A stretch of DNA of 64,000 nt from Volutella citrinella (lineage: Eukaryota > Ascomycota > Sordariomycetes > Hypocreales > Nectriaceae), in contig JAWZSP010000010.1 of assembly GCA_034401135.1 (NCBI GenBank), positions 186,001 to 250,000 of the forward strand, in the 5' to 3' direction. Shown here one piece after another: positions 23,457-36,541 of this stretch. The number at the start of each line of letters is the position of its first letter. Positions within the stretch are counted from its first letter, which is position 1. A model generated the notes under the pieces. It was not told the origin of the DNA and did no database searches. It was given only the letters and a program-made list of their open reading frames with translations. Both the position numbers and the translations under genes were made by a program.

Positions 23457-23857
23457 GGGTAGGTTCCTAACTGTGTAAACCTAGTACGACGTACTGGGGG
23501 TTTATATTAGCAGTGTCAACCGGGCGTATACTAAGCGTTGGGGTGGTTGATCTTCGCAGAAGAACACGACGGGTAATGGTTAATCGGTGGATTGAGGTCA
23601 CCAAGTGTTATTGATAGCTGAGGAACTGTCTATACTAGATGTACTTCTCAGGAGTCTATACTACTAATGTCTCGTTTGCTCACGCTTACATGTCGTTTGT
23701 TCACTGGTGCCTTTGTCCCAGTCAGTGGTGAGGATATTTGTCACGCGTGACTTTCCTTGGTGTGATCGTGAGCACTTTTGATTGGTTGTTCGGCGGTAGG
23801 GTAGTTCCGTTCCGCGCGGCTGCGCCGTGCGATAGGGCGTTGGCGTGGGTTCTGACA
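23457..23857 (-). mobile_element. Solo LTR, copy B (reverse orientation)
   Basis: On the plus strand it reads TGTGACGATCGGGTAGG...GGTTCTGACA, the reverse complement of the family ends. No matching 5-bp flanks were found. It interrupts the kinase-like pseudogene at 23858. Confidence 0.8.
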
Positions 23858-24440
23858 CCTGGGTAGACTCCGATAAGCCATTGCTTTCGGTGCATCTTCC
23901 AGTCCAAGAACGCCCACCCTCTTCACCGTCAAAATATCTCCGAAAATCCCCGACTTGATCGGTTTCGATTGCGTGAATCTCCAGTCGCCATCTTGACATC
24001 CATTGTCTCTTGCTTCCAGGCTCGCTTGTTTGGCACTGACTGCGCCAACGGAAGCCGAGGCGGGCTGTGTAGCGAAGCCCGTTTAAAAGTCAATTGTTAC
24101 CACCCTGTTGGTCTCGGAATTGAACAACATGTTGGCGACGCGCACATCATTGTGGATCACGCCCTCTTGATGCATCCCTCGCAACGACCGCACCGCTTTA
24201 TCCTCGAGCAGCCTCCCCTCACTATCCACGGTTTTTGCTGGATCAACATGATGCCCTCCCCATGTCAGAAATGCACCACATGTACCCGATGGTCGTAGTA
24301 GTAAATCTTGTTCATCGGTCGGAGGTCAATAGCACCCAAGAACACAGGTACGTTGACGCCTTGAATCGGCCAGAGGCGCTCGTAGACTGCGGCTTCGTGC
24401 TCGAGATCCGGGATGAACGCCCGGACCGTGGGGACGTGCC
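23858..24440 (-). pseudogene. Protein-kinase-like domain gene, truncated by an LTR
   Basis: The minus strand reads LEHEAAVYERLWPIQGVNVP (alphaC-like region), YYYDHRVHVVHF, then after a frame change at about 24268 LTWGGHH, SLRGMHQEGVIHNDVRVANM and VVTIDF followed by TAA. HNDVRVANM is the catalytic-loop position (HxDxxxxN, with Asn before the Asp), and TIDF corresponds to the metal-binding DF(E) motif. This kinase-like fold is common in fungal accessory genes. The frame continues past the stop to about 23870, where LTR copy B begins. Three lesions: frameshift, stop, LTR truncation. Substrate unknown. Confidence 0.68.
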
Positions 24441-24540
24441 CGTGCCCGTGCAAAGCGCCATATTAGCTAAGCTTGCCTGGGTTCGATTATGCGCGGCATC
24501 ACACGGAGCTTCAAGGCACAAAAAAGAGCGCGCGCGCCTT

Positions 24541-25522
24541 TAAAAATATAAAGGCATTGAAGGGGAAACCTGCGCCCTTGGAGCCTTTTTCTTTTTGGCA
24601 GTTGGCCTAGTCGGGCGTGGTGCATATGATGCTATGCGCAGCTGCATACAAGAGGCACTCACCACGCAGGGAAATGCACTCCACAACAACACCAAAAAAA
24701 AAAAATCTTCTTAAGGCTTTCGTTGCTCACAGCAGCTTATCTGACTGCCAAGCTCTACCCATGGTGACGCCTCTGGAGTCTGACAGCTAGGGCTTTCCAC
24801 ACCCAGATTCGACAGAGGCATCAGCACATTCGGTTTCACAGGGCGGAGCACTACTAATCCGTCATCGAGGAGAGAAAACCCGAAGGTTATTTTGAAAGAG
24901 TGGTTGTCGAATTATGGTACCTATTATGTTAGTGTTACTACAGGGTTATTCTACGTACATTCTTTTCTACGTCACTCCTACGGCGCTTAGGGGTCGGGTT
25001 GGTGGGTCATAGCCTCTTGTATTCGGGCTCTGTTTGTAGTCGGAATCCGGGGGGAGGCAGAGCTGTAACTGCCACTTCCAACTTGCCTTGGGTGTGCACA
25101 GCACCCTCAGTGTCCTCCCAATGGCTTCACGGATGCTGGCACATGCCGTTCGACCAAAGTGGCTCTCAAGCTGGTGACTGAGAGAGCTATTATACGAGGT
25201 TATAACACATTCCCCCCAGGCTTGCGCCGTTGCACGTGATAACAGCCGTGCTGAAGGCATCGCGGCGTATGACGGCATGCGGCATAGAGCTCAGTGTCGG
25301 CAAGCTGCTTGACGGCTTCTTGGCCGCCTTTGAGCTGCGTGTTGTTGATCCTTGCCCAGTCATCCTGATGAACAGCCTCCTCCGGATCAATCGCTTGGCT
25401 TGCTTCACCTCGTCGTTGCGATAGCTGCTTTCCGCGACCTTTAGGGCTATGATATTGAGTGCGGTAAGGCGGTATGACTGCACCTTTGACATTAAAGGCA
25501 TCGCAGAATAGAAGCACGGCTG
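24541..25522. other. No confident gene; part of a decayed minus-strand frame
   Basis: Minus-strand frames at 25190-25517 (for example AKRLIRRRLFIRMTGQG) may be the shifted C-terminal continuation of the orphan-family pseudogene at 25523-26305. 24541-24960 shows an A-run and no coding signal. Confidence 0.35.
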
Positions 25523-26305
25523 CTAAGAAATATGATCACTGCCTCCATAATATGGCCTTTGGGACCGAATGTCTCTCTCAGCCGCATCCCAAATATCCTG
25601 CATACCGCGCCGCCTTGAGAACGGCTGGCCTGCTGACTCTTCTGCCACATTCTCCTCAACCCGCTGATTCTCAGCTTCATCCCAATCCAGATAACTCATC
25701 ATCTCCTCCTTAGTCCAATCCCGGGTGCCACTTTCTGTCCTACAACGACTCCCCATCTGCTTGTAGTCAAGGCAATAACTATACTGTGACTTTCTGTACC
25801 GTAAAGGCAGCCCCATAGCCCGTTGGTATTGTTGGTTGGTCTTTAGTGCTCCCTTTGGCAGCGTAGTATACCAAGCATCTCGAGCCTCTTTCTATCTTTG
25901 AAAGATAGCAATAGGGTTATCCGATCGCAATACAGGAGCTGCAGGGGGGGCGGCAACTATAGTATGAGAGACATGTATCGTTGTGTGTGTTGTTGTGTGT
26001 GTTGTTGTTGTGTTGTAGTGGTAGTTAGCGGACTTCAGCCTTACGCACGCCTCCACGGCATCGCGATCCGACACTGGAACGGCTACTGGTTCGGCCAGTA
26101 CCGCCAGTGGGGCGACGCCTACTCCAATGACTGGAGTACTCTGACCAGCACCGTCCTGTTGCGTCTGCCCAAGGCCCTGCACACGGCGGAGGCCGACGCG
26201 CCGGCCATACAAGTTGTGCGAGGAGACATGGCCAACTCTTACAATGACGGCTCTGCGACTTGCGCCATTGTGATTCCAACGTCTGTTGATGGGAGGCCGG
26301 CTCAT
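25523..26305 (-). pseudogene. Fungal orphan-family gene (EEMMSYLDWD motif) with an in-frame stop
   Basis: One minus-strand frame covers a Thr/His-rich stretch (the coding reading of the TGTTGTTG tract at 25980-26020), DNPIAIFQR, TAG, KEARDAWYTTLPKGALKTN, YRKSQYSYCLDYKQMGSRCR and DWTKEEMMSYLDWDEAE. The tail is rich in charged residues (RRRGMQDIWDAAERDI) and ends at 25523. Proteins with this EEMM(A/S)YLDWD signature are, as I remember them, uncharacterised and common in fungal accessory regions. The internal TAG fits CAG to TAG. Function unknown. Confidence 0.5.
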
Positions 26306-26455
26306 GGCGCTGATCCTTTGGCAAGTCTGGAGTTTCCTATCATATCACCACACAAAACATACCTGATACCTCAAGGAATCGCGCAGGCCTCGTTCGCTCG
26401 CACCAGAAAGCGCCCAAGTTCAGTCTATATATCAGTGACCCATGCTGTGGCACAA

Positions 26456-26832
26456 TCAAGAAGTCGCCATTGAGTAGAATGCCTCGTTGCCCATATCCTT
26501 GTCAGCTGCAAACACATACACGGCCAAGCCGGTCTTAGTCGCCGGGTCACCACAGCCCGCCACATGGTTCAAGCTCCGTGGCCAGTCAGACCCGTGGTCA
26601 AAGTTGAACGGGTCCCAACGCAGTTGATTGGGGATCTGGCATAGGTTGGGTGATCCGTTGGACAGTCCAGATTGGTCACTGGATCCCCCGTCGAGCTCAA
26701 AGGTTTCGGGTGCGGCAGCGAGCAGGATGCGGTAGAGCCATGACTGCTGGTTCTCGCGCAGAGAAGCAGTAAAGGCGGTAACAGATATATTCTCTGTATA
26801 GAGGCCCAAGGGAGGCTTTTGGGAGAATTCAT
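26456..26832 (-). other. Unassigned minus-strand reading frames
   Basis: Two overlapping frames are open. One starts at an ATG near 26831 and ends at 26569. The other reads NISVTAFTASLRENQQSW, ETFELDGGSSDQSG and GLAVYVFAADKDMGNEAF to a stop at 26456, and looks more protein-like. I do not recognise it. It may be the 3' exon of a gene continuing upstream. Confidence 0.3.
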
Positions 26833-27566
26833 GCCAACTGATAGGGCGCTAGGAATGCTCTCGGACGTAGGGTGACTCTGTTAGCGGAAGATTTCAACAT
26901 CTATTAAGAAGACATGCGCACTCATGGTAGGAGCCAAATCCATTAAGGTAGGCATATTTCTCCGGAAGCTTCAAGTTAGTTACTAGCATGTTGACTGGAA
27001 GTAAAGGTGTGGCTACTTTAAGGCTTCTCTGATAAGATGTGATGGCTGCGTGTCATGACTGGTGTCTGATCCTTCCGTCCCAAACTTAGCACTGAATAGC
27101 TGGGCACGGCCAGTCCTTCAACACATGACCCCTGCATAGTTCCAGCCGCCCCCCGCCTCGGGCCGGTGTTTACTCAGTCGCCGTCAGCCAATGGTCCCCT
27201 GGTCAGCAAGTGGAGACTCCTGAGCTTTCCAACCCCTTCTTGGATGTGCCGCGAGCATGCATACCACCCGTGATACGTGGTAGAGTAATGTCGGCATGAT
27301 AAACCAGGTTGGGTAGGCGGAATTATGCTGCTTATGCCTGGAAGATTGAGAGGAAACCGGGCCAAGGCGCAATTCGCCGGGTTGGCCAAACTTCTGCGAC
27401 TACGACCGAAATTAACATTGGATTCGAGTGAGATAAAAACATGGAGTCCTCCGTTTCTATTCACTGAAAAGTTCGACCAACCCACAGCTCTACACTGGAG
27501 CATTCTTAGTACCAAGACTTCCAAGTGCAAATATACCTTCAAAAACGCCACAGTCCAACCCTTATC
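26833..27566. other. Intergenic region upstream of the HPPD pseudogene
   Basis: No recognised gene. Short frames near 27174-27605 on the minus strand lie opposite the HPPD start and look like shadows. Confidence 0.4.
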
Positions 27567-28924
<1,358 letters not shown>

Positions 28925-29471
28925 GCCTCAACTGGCCTGACTAGCGGTTATTATCTGAAGCCAGATTGTTCTCGTTTAGATAGAGTGAATATCAGATCAT
29001 GATTCCTTTTACCAAGCGCGTTAGTAACCAAGTTTCAGGTTATGATAACAACCTGGGATCCCCTCAATACCTTGATTGACATTCGCTGTTGCTGGGTGAT
29101 TGGCCCACAGCGCGTGACTATTCATCACCACTGAGCTGCAAGACAGGACAAATGCCACCCAAAAGACATCTAGACTAAGTCTTCCACATCAGGGAATCAT
29201 TCCTCTGCGTTGCGCCATGTCAGGTGAATGGATTCTCTCTCGTCAAACCGCAGACCAAATAGTGAGATTTTGAATCCACATACCATGGCTCCTTCGAGAA
29301 GAAACATGTCCAACGGATTCATAATCTTGTTGCGAGAATAAAGACTGTTTGCAAATCCTGTACCCGAGCAGACGGGAATGTGCTTAAAAGGCCTTTCGTC
29401 ATTAACCATTCACACGAATACGGGTTCGTGCGTTCTATAGTATAACAATGTCCCGTTCACAAAGCTGCAGC
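28925..29471. other. Intergenic; no confident gene
   Basis: A 70-codon minus-strand frame at 29409-29197 (NPLDMFLLEGAMVCGFKISL) has no recognised family. Confidence 0.35.
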
Positions 29472-30082
29472 TTAGCTGCTGAACTTGTATCGATCCTCTC
29501 CCACCTATTGAGTATGTTAGCAGCGGTTAGGAATGAAGCAAAGGCCATTCCACTTACCCAGTACTTGTTAAACCCAACACCCTCATACACATTGGAGTAG
29601 GGCAGAATCACTGGTGGCGCACCCACAGTCATGCTCTGCTTGAGCGCCCCGAGTGTTTCCCAGATACTCTCGAGCTTGGCCGCAACCAAGGTCTAAGGGT
29701 AGGCCACTGCGCAGAAGCCAAGCTCGGCGAGGTCCTTGGCAGAAAGGTTTTCGGTCTTGCCGCCCTCAATGACTAGGGAGATGTCAGGTATCTTTAAAGC
29801 ACGAAATCTGGTTCTCTCACTGTTGGCAAAGAGCGGCATGTTCAGCTCTTGGACACACTTCTGCATTTGGGAGACAGCCGTCAGAGAACAGTGGCCACCC
29901 ATTGATAGAACCTGCGACGCTGGCGGCCTGTGACCGAGAGTAGGACGAAAATATCTCAACATCACAAGTGCGCGTTGCAGTATTGGCTCACATGCTGGGT
30001 TGATGCTTGTGGCCAATGCCTGAGACCTCGTCGTGCTATTCAGTAACGAGCCAGGCGTCTGCCACAAGGTTGGAATTGCCAA
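29472..30082 (-). pseudogene. PEP mutase / isocitrate lyase family gene, 3' part, one TGG-to-TAG stop
   Basis: Spliced minus-strand reading gives CVQELNMPLFAN|IIEGGKTENLSAKDLAELGF, CAVAYP, TAG (29695-29693), TLVAAKLESI and GVGFNKYW|VGEDRYKFSS, stop at 29472. Introns 29820-29773 and 29557-29505 are GT-AG with perfect frame joining. The (A)NxxEGGKTxxLSxxxLxxLGF block is diagnostic of the PEP mutase / carboxyvinyl-phosphonate-phosphonomutase branch of the isocitrate lyase superfamily, which makes or breaks C-C or C-P bonds in small acids. Trp is usual after VAYP, so TGG to TAG explains the stop. The N-terminal barrel and active-site region upstream of 30082 is not recognisable. Confidence 0.8.
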
Positions 30083-31049
30083 AGCTCCAGGTGCTGGCCG
30101 GACTTACTCGGAGACAGCAAGAGATCGGCGTGACCTCGTCGAGATGGAAAAATAGGCTACAATTGTGGATGCCAAGATGGCTCTGTTGGACTAGATGGGC
30201 CAACCATCAGTGCCCTGTGACCTGCCTGCGTGGATCACCCACTGTTGGGTTGGGTCCCAGGCTAGGCGAGTGAAGCAGGCAACGTTAAGATGGATTGTCA
30301 TTGGTCAATTTAACGTCGGCTTGATCAACATGGGGATTGAGAAAGGGCCTAAAATAGGATAGACTTGCATACCGTATGTAGGGGTGGGGTCACGGACCAT
30401 GGGGCGCCGCGCCGTGGATAGAGGATCCATCTATTAGTGCCGAAGTGTTGAAAAAGGCAACAACGGCCGGCATTAGGGCGTCAGGCCGGCAACAGTGGCG
30501 GCGCCCGTCGCTCCCAGCTCGCGAGGCGGAAGTCATGGCTAGAGCACGCTGCCTACGAGCACATGTCGCACAGGTCAACAGGCCTCGGTCGTAACTTGCA
30601 CTCTGACAAGGACCAGATCCACAGGGCTGGCTACGGGTTGGACCAGTGGGATGAGGGGTTAATCACACGGCGATTGTTGAGACACAGCATCTGGGCGTCT
30701 TCGGACAGGGCCCACGTTGTCATATCTGGGTCTCAATGCGCCCGGCGCCGGACTCTCTATCTGCTGTCGTAGGCTGGGGGATCATCAGCGTGTGTCTGTG
30801 CCGTGCTATCCGGGCAGCCAAGTCCAATCACGTTGGGGGGATCATGGTTGAGGCGGGCCTGGTTGAGGCGGGCCTGGCTATCAGTCTGGACTCGGAGGCG
30901 GCCGCGGCCCCACAATTGCGTGGGTTTGCTGGAGACAGAGGCAGGGGCAAGTTTGGCCGTGTCCAAGCCATCATAAGTAGACCAGCTCCACACCTCTGAT
31001 AACCTACCTCATTTGAACCTATACAGTGTCAACTAAAGTATACTCCATA
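30083..31049. other. Intergenic; no recognised gene
   Basis: Several short overlapping frames, none with family signature. Contains a 15-bp tandem duplication at 30846-30875. Confidence 0.4.
30846..30875. repeat. 15-bp tandem duplication
   Basis: GGTTGAGGCGGGCCT occurs twice in tandem (30846-30860, 30861-30875). Confidence 0.95.
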
Positions 31050-31064
31050 TTAGGGTTAGGGTTA
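31050..31064 (+). repeat. Interstitial telomere-type motif, 2.5 units
   Basis: TTAGGGTTAGGGTTA, the usual fungal telomere repeat, lies 25 bp upstream of LTR copy C. Confidence 0.9.
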
Positions 31065-31089
31065 TGCCGTATTTCCTGTGTCCCCTCAA

Positions 31090-31561
31090 CGTCAGAACCC
31101 GCGCTAACGTACTGTGCCACATGCGCGAACCTGACGCACGGAACGGATAAACATGGGCACGACCCCGCATGGGGCGCAGGGACGCCCCACACATGATACG
31201 ACCAATCATAAGGAGGACCGACAAAGGAAACTCGGTCCCAAGCAACGGACCGACAGACAAACAAACATCAGTCCTGATCAAAGGACCGAAGGGCACAGGC
31301 CGGTCCTAGGCAAACACGCAGCAAACATTACTAGCATATAGTCTCCTGGAGAAGTGCACACCTAGCATGAGCAGCTCTCCAGCTATCAATACAACTTGGT
31401 TACCTCAATCACCGCTCCCGAGCAACTTTTCACTATTACCAGACGTGACAGCGACCCGTATAGGTTACTGCTCAGTAGTATCACCCTTTTCACTCTGCTA
31501 ACATAAACCCCCATTACGTTGGTACTAGGTTTACACAGTTAGAACCTACCCGATCGTCACA
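31090..31561 (+). mobile_element. Solo LTR, copy C
   Basis: Starts CGTCAGAACCC (T-to-C at the first base) and ends GATCGTCACA. Flanks are CTCAA before and CTAAA after, a probable 5-bp target-site duplication with one mismatch. Contains the family core GAGCAGCTCTCCAGCTATCA. 31019-31340 also carries short open frames that are LTR sequence, not genes. Confidence 0.85.
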
Positions 31562-31970
31562 CTAAATTAGATATTACTGAATATTTAGGGATAGGTTTTT
31601 TTTTTCAGCAGTCGGGTGCCTTTTATACAGGGACATAATTAGCACTGTATCGAGGCCAAGTCTGTACTACTAGCATCGAGTGAATGGCAGCAACTACTAC
31701 TTGATATGTATTCTCCAACAAGTCTGATTCGAGAAAGCAAAGCGTCCGGCCCGTGTAATGTAAAGACTCTTCAAATATGTGCTTCAATCTAGGGGAATAT
31801 GCTGTCTTCAGCCAATGACCCGCTAGCTATGATTGTGCAGCCTTAGTCTCCAACGAACAAAACAAGAAATAAACACGCTGCTCAAGACATCGCTCTCATG
31901 ATACATTTGCTGTACAATCCCATCCCAGTTTCCTGTGAGCCATGTTGAAATCATGATCAAATAGACCCTG
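31562..31970. other. 3' flank of the bZIP gene
   Basis: AT-rich, no coding signal; probably 3' UTR and terminator of the gene ending at 31971. A T-run (T9) lies at about 31597-31605. Confidence 0.5.
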
Positions 31971-33012
31971 TTAGATGAGATCGTCGGCGTTGGTGGCGTT
32001 GGGTACGCATTCCTCCAGTGCTGCGTGGATGGAGCATTCAGTATATACTGAACCATGGCCACCCAAGTAGTTGTGAATGCCGTGCTGCGTTAGACGTTCG
32101 CTCACGTCGGCGACGTCGGCTAGGCCGCTGGTGACGAGCTTGTGGTTGATGATCAGGTCCCACAGCGCGCTGTGGGTCAAGAGACGGTCCTCGTAGCTCT
32201 TGGGGCTGGGCGCGCAACTCAAGTGAGTCGAGTCGGCCTTGTCGGAGCCTTCCCTCGACACGCTTCCATAGAATTCGGCAGCGCTGAAGTGCTCCGATTC
32301 AATGGTAGTCTCTGGGGAGACGGGCTGTCCGACGACCAGTTGGGAGGTTGCGCGGAGGATCTTGTTCTGGGTTGACTCCTTCAGAATATCCTTCTTTAGG
32401 CGTTCATTTTCGATTGCGAGCTTCTCTTGGTCTGCCTGCAGCTTAGCCAACTTGGCCTCGAGCTTTCTGACGTGCTCTTCCTTGCGCTTCCGAAATGCTC
32501 GCTGGCTGTTCCCCCAATGTTAGCATTGTCACACGGTGGGGGCTAGACGAAACAAAACGTACGCAGCACGGTTTTGAGCCTTTCGTCGGGATAGCGCGGG
32601 GGACGCATAGTTGCAGTCCTCGCTCATTCCGTAATCTGGTGTAGACATGGCCACGGCGCCAATATTGTAGGGCTGATAGTGCGGTGGCGGGCCCTGTTCA
32701 TAGCAAAAGGCACCTAGGAGCGGTGGAGATGGAGGACCGGTAGGGAGAGATCGAGGCATATAGAGTACTTGGCCATACTCATACGCTGGGTGAGGGGGGC
32801 CGGGATAGATAGGTAGGGTCTCGAAGCGATTCTGAGATGACCAACGAACGTTAGCAAATGGCGAAAAACACGCAAAGGATTCACCGGGGAGCAGAGGATT
32901 GTGACAGACGTACGGGCGGCGAGGAACTAAATTCAGCGTGGGGCGAAGGAGCTGCCATTGGCATGAAATGGTGATAGGGCTGAGGGCCCGGGCCAGCGTA
33001 TGCAAACTCCAT
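31971..33012 (-). CDS. AP-1/YAP-like bZIP transcription factor, three exons
   Basis: Exons 33012-32914, 32831-32563 and 32505-31971 join to 301 codons (300 aa). Introns are 82 and 57 bp, GT-AG, with GCTAACG and GCTAACA branch sites. The second intron splits the basic region: SRRKAQNRA|AQRAFRKRKEEHVRKL. This matches the fungal YAP/PAP1 class (NxxAQRAFR). A leucine-zipper coiled coil follows, with LEAKLAKL, LAIENERL and ILKES heptads. The N-terminus is Pro/Tyr-rich and could be an activation region. The C-terminus (LTHSALWDLIINHKLV) is conserved-looking but lacks the paired Cys-rich domains of YAP1. Nuclear DNA-binding regulator, probably stress- or nutrient-related by family. No lesions seen; one of the few intact genes here. 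Confidence 0.9.
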
Positions 33013-34500
33013 TGTGTTTCGGCGTTGGTTGTTGCGATGGCTGGCTGAGAAAAGGTCGGCCGAACCTCGAGGTGATGGCAGAGTGGACAACGCTCGGGAG
33101 TCCTTCAGCAAGGTGACAGACTGGAAGCTCAGTCAAGCTCCACGCCACAAAACAGAGACTAGGCACAGGCAGGTTGAGATGGCTGCTGTCAGGGATCAAC
33201 GAAGCTCGAGGATCCAAGCTGTCGGGAAGGAAGGGGGGTTAAATACGAGGCGTTTTCCATGGCAGAGGCTACGGAACTTACCATGGAGCACTATGGCATG
33301 CCTCGTCTTATCGCCCAGCTCGCTAGCATCGCCATGCAGGCCACTGGTCCATCCCGTTGCAACCACAAGAAGGGGACCTTGCGGGAAGCGGCCAAGCGTA
33401 GTTGAGAACGCCCCAGCATGGGCGCTGGATCAGCCCCCAATGGCCCCAAGCGACGAGACCAGCGACGCCAGCGCCAGCGCCTGTCGGGAGTTGGGGAATT
33501 GGCGAAGGGGTGGCTGCACGTGACTTTGGCCCGCTGCATTCGAAGAAACAAGGCCAGCGCTGGGCGTCCAAGGCGTCCAAGGCGTCGTTGGCCACTGGGT
33601 CGGTTGGAATGGGATGGAGTGGGATGGATGGGATGGGATGCGAGGCGGGTGGGATGGCGATCCCAATGGATACTGGCAGTGTAAAGAAAGCGGCCTCCAA
33701 GCGGGGCCGCACGAGCCAAGTGGTGCCGCTAAGCCAGCCCCCGCAAGGTAGCCGATCAACCGATGCCCAAATCAGACCAGACCAGATGAGAATTCACCGT
33801 CCATCAGATGCTCCAACCACTTGTCGCTGCCGCCATTTAGGTCCGCGCTCGCCACCCGGCACTACGGTCGCCGACCCCTGGTTTTGCAGGCATTCATTCG
33901 AGCAACTCAATTCTTGGCCATCTCTCCGGTGTCATTGCTCCTCCACCCAACCTAGGGTTGAGGGCATCAGCGATGCCTGATTGTCGATACCATGGCAGGG
34001 ACTTCACGTGCCCCCCGTCTCCGGTAACTCTATTTCTTCTGGCACATCCCCCTGCGCTTCATGTTTCTGCAACCGTGCTGTGAGCTGCGCCGTGTGTGTC
34101 ACAAGTCTCAACATGGCAACCGCATCCCCCTCAGGTAGATACTGTGGCTGGCAACGAGGTGTTGGTCACAGGAATCGTATCGATCTGCACCCATCGTCAG
34201 GTGTCAGGCTGCTTTCGGAAGGTTGTCACGTCAACAGGTCATAAATCTGGTGTTCGGCCGACCCGACGGATTCAACCCAATACGTGTCTGGCGTAGTCCC
34301 AAAATATCATCGTCTTTGCGGCTCTCCCTTCGTGCGAGGTAGATAAGTAGGGAGTGGTAGTAAACGGCCGTTGGCGTCTGCTAGCTTGCTGCCATCCATT
34401 TGCTGCCCAGCGCGACTCAAACGCGCCTTGGTCCGCACCTTGAGCTGATCGCTCCCCTCTGGGCAGGAGCTTTTGCTGCGTCCCCGGCGCATAGACACTC
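33013..34500. other. Long 5' region of the bZIP gene; several spurious GC-rich frames
   Basis: Overlapping frames of 90-190 codons on both strands at 33290-33980 look like GC-rich non-coding DNA; none has a family signature. 33570-33590 has short GGCGTCCAA tandem units. A G-rich tract lies at 33611-33637. This is probably the 5' UTR and promoter of the bZIP gene. Confidence 0.45.
33611..33637 (+). promoter_or_regulatory. Potential G-quadruplex tract upstream of the bZIP gene
   Basis: Four GGG runs at 33611, 33621, 33630 and 33635 with loops of 7, 6 and 2 nt fit the G3+N1-7 rule. The tract is about 600 bp upstream of the bZIP start, on the strand opposite to the coding strand. Function is inference. 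Confidence 0.5.
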
Positions 34501-34680
34501 GACTGATTCATGTCCGCCCAAAACGCTCGGATGTCCCGCGTCTTTCTCGCTCGCACCACGCTAATTTCAACTACTACTGAACGACCTCCGTCAAACGGGA
34601 GAAACACCATAGTCAGGAGAAAAGTACACCAACAAGACCGAAATCGTGCAATACACAAGACTAAAGGGAAGGAGCATGTC

Positions 34681-35545
34681 TTCCGTGACATGAGCGCGGG
34701 GAGACTTCTCGATCCACCCTGTTTCTCCCGCGTCGTTGATGACCTTGGAGCACGGTCAAGGCAAGCCTTGAAACTTCTAGCGCCTTGTCCCGAAGAGGAG
34801 ATGATTTACTCGGATGTCGGCGAGTGGGACGATGGCGACAATGAAACGATGACGGTGGATGAAACAAGAAGGAGGCGGATCATGTTGAGGACAACCCGGA
34901 TGGAGAGTATGGAATCATTACGGATCGGAATCGCTAAAGAATTGCTTCATTATCAAAGGTCGCCACAGCAGGCACTGAACGGATATATTCGGGAATCCAC
35001 GAGATTCTGCAATCCCACGATACAGTATTGTGGGAAGACTTATTCGCGCGGTGCTACGCGAGCGAGATCACAGCCTACGCGTGGAAGAGCCGGGGCTGCC
35101 ACCGAGTGGCACCGATCAATTTCGTCACAGCAGAGTCGGCGGTGACGGACGGGTTCTGGGGTTTCGGCAACAGATGACACATGCGGCAGGCATCAGACCG
35201 GGTGGTGGTGGACGAGTGCCATGTGTTGTTAGACAGCACAGCGACGTTCCGGTCGGCGTTACTGGCGTTCTGGAGGGGGGATTCCGGGATGAAGTTTTCC
35301 ACATCGCCAAGATCCCGAAGTGGCAGGCCCATATTCCGGTCGAGGACGAAGAGGAAGAACATGCAATGCAGCATCGAGGCCAGAGGCGATCCAGTGCGGA
35401 GCAAGCCGATAACGAGAGAGTGGGATGGATGGAGGAGCACGACGAGGGCCGGGTGATTGTGGATCGGTTAGCGGAGAGGTTGGGGGGCGAGGCGTTCCAC
35501 GCGGACAGCGACAACGGGGCCGCTGCTGCACAGACTTATTGAGTA
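34681..35545 (+). pseudogene. Second helicase-like pseudogene (DECH motif), heavily shifted
   Basis: From about 35068 the frame reads ITAYAWKSRGCHRVAPINFV, TAESAVTDGFWGF, then after a break DRVVVDECHVLLDSTATFR, a helicase motif II (DECH) with the context of fungal RecQ-like helicases. Further on, another frame gives VGWMEEHDEGRVIV and ERLGGEAFHADSD, resembling motifs IV-V. No Walker A is visible. Upstream, 34681-35020 is an open stretch (SVGEW-like acidic region, RMESMESLRIGIAKELLHY) that may belong to the same gene. At least three frame changes. It is distinct from the TLH RecQ fragment at 6.6 kb. Confidence 0.65.
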
Positions 35546-36541
35546 GGCCTACCCGTGCCACGATTCTGGGGCTTGCCCCTCGAATCGGGGTGGTATCCAT
35601 CCGAACCCGTACGGCACGGGGTCGCGCAACTTCCGCCCTGAGACCCGGCAAGCCTATGTTGACCAACATCTCGCTTACGTCTACAGATACAAGGGACAAC
35701 ACCAAAAGCAACTGTCTGTCATACAAGCTCCCGTAGTATGATAAATTACTCAAGCCTAAACTTCAGTGGCTGACACTATGTAGCCCTGCGTCTCGGTACT
35801 CTGATACACAACCCTAAGAACTTGCCACGTTCTCAATGCCTACCTTCAAAAATGAATATATTGTTGGCTGTGGGAATAGGGGAGGAGACTAATGCCAACC
35901 AGCTGTGGAGCGGCTACTAGATGAATACTGTGGCAGTGTAGTGGCCGTAGCAGTGGTTATGAGGGGTATAGTGGTCGTAGACGAGGAGGAGTTCGCGTCG
36001 GTCTTGTTCAGGCTTCTTGCCGCACTCAAGTTGAGGAAGGTGGTTGGGGATGCTGGAGACGCCGCCAATCTTGGCTAGGTAAAAGTCTTGAAGGGGTGTC
36101 TATATAGGAACTTGAAGAGGTAGAAGACTATAAACAGTCATGGGTAAGGTCTCAAAGACTGTTATCCGTCGACATCTTGAACCAAGATATTGACATAGAG
36201 CGGGCTGGCGTCGTCGAGTGTCGAGAGTTTCACCGTAAATCGCAATTTACATTTACACATACATAGTTTAGCGGCGGACTTCGCAGCACGCTTCGGTGAG
36301 ATGGGTGGCCGGATTTTGCACATATACCGGTGGTGGACTTCCATGTCATACCGCGTGCCCAGCTTCCCATGAGAAAGCGTCAATCCGCGTGCTCTGCGCC
36401 TCGACAAATGTTGGCAATCTCCCTCCGCTCTCCTCACTCTGGCACAAGGGTGAGTCGTGAGACTGCGCGGCCCCTATTTTGACGAGCCCTGATTCGTAGG
36501 CGTTTCCGTCATAATAGTGTGACTCCGATTCCGGCGTAGAG
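35546..36541. other. Intergenic; no recognised gene
   Basis: Overlapping frames at 35259-35753 are opposite the helicase remnant. Nothing supportable at 35760-36540. Confidence 0.4.

Noticed and set aside
23664..23857. C-terminal exon of the kinase-like gene
   Set aside because: The frame continues only because LTR copy B happens to be open; the sequence matches other LTR copies.
25976..26020. Biologically meaningful Cys/Val-rich protein on the plus strand
   Set aside because: Product of a TG/TTG microsatellite; the opposite strand reads a Thr/His tract in frame with a conserved family.
31019..31341. Small protein genes at 31019-31341
   Set aside because: These frames lie within or across LTR copy C.
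33290..33980. Protein genes in long overlapping frames on both strands
   Set aside because: GC-rich DNA with open frames in several phases at once, no family motif, no plausible introns.
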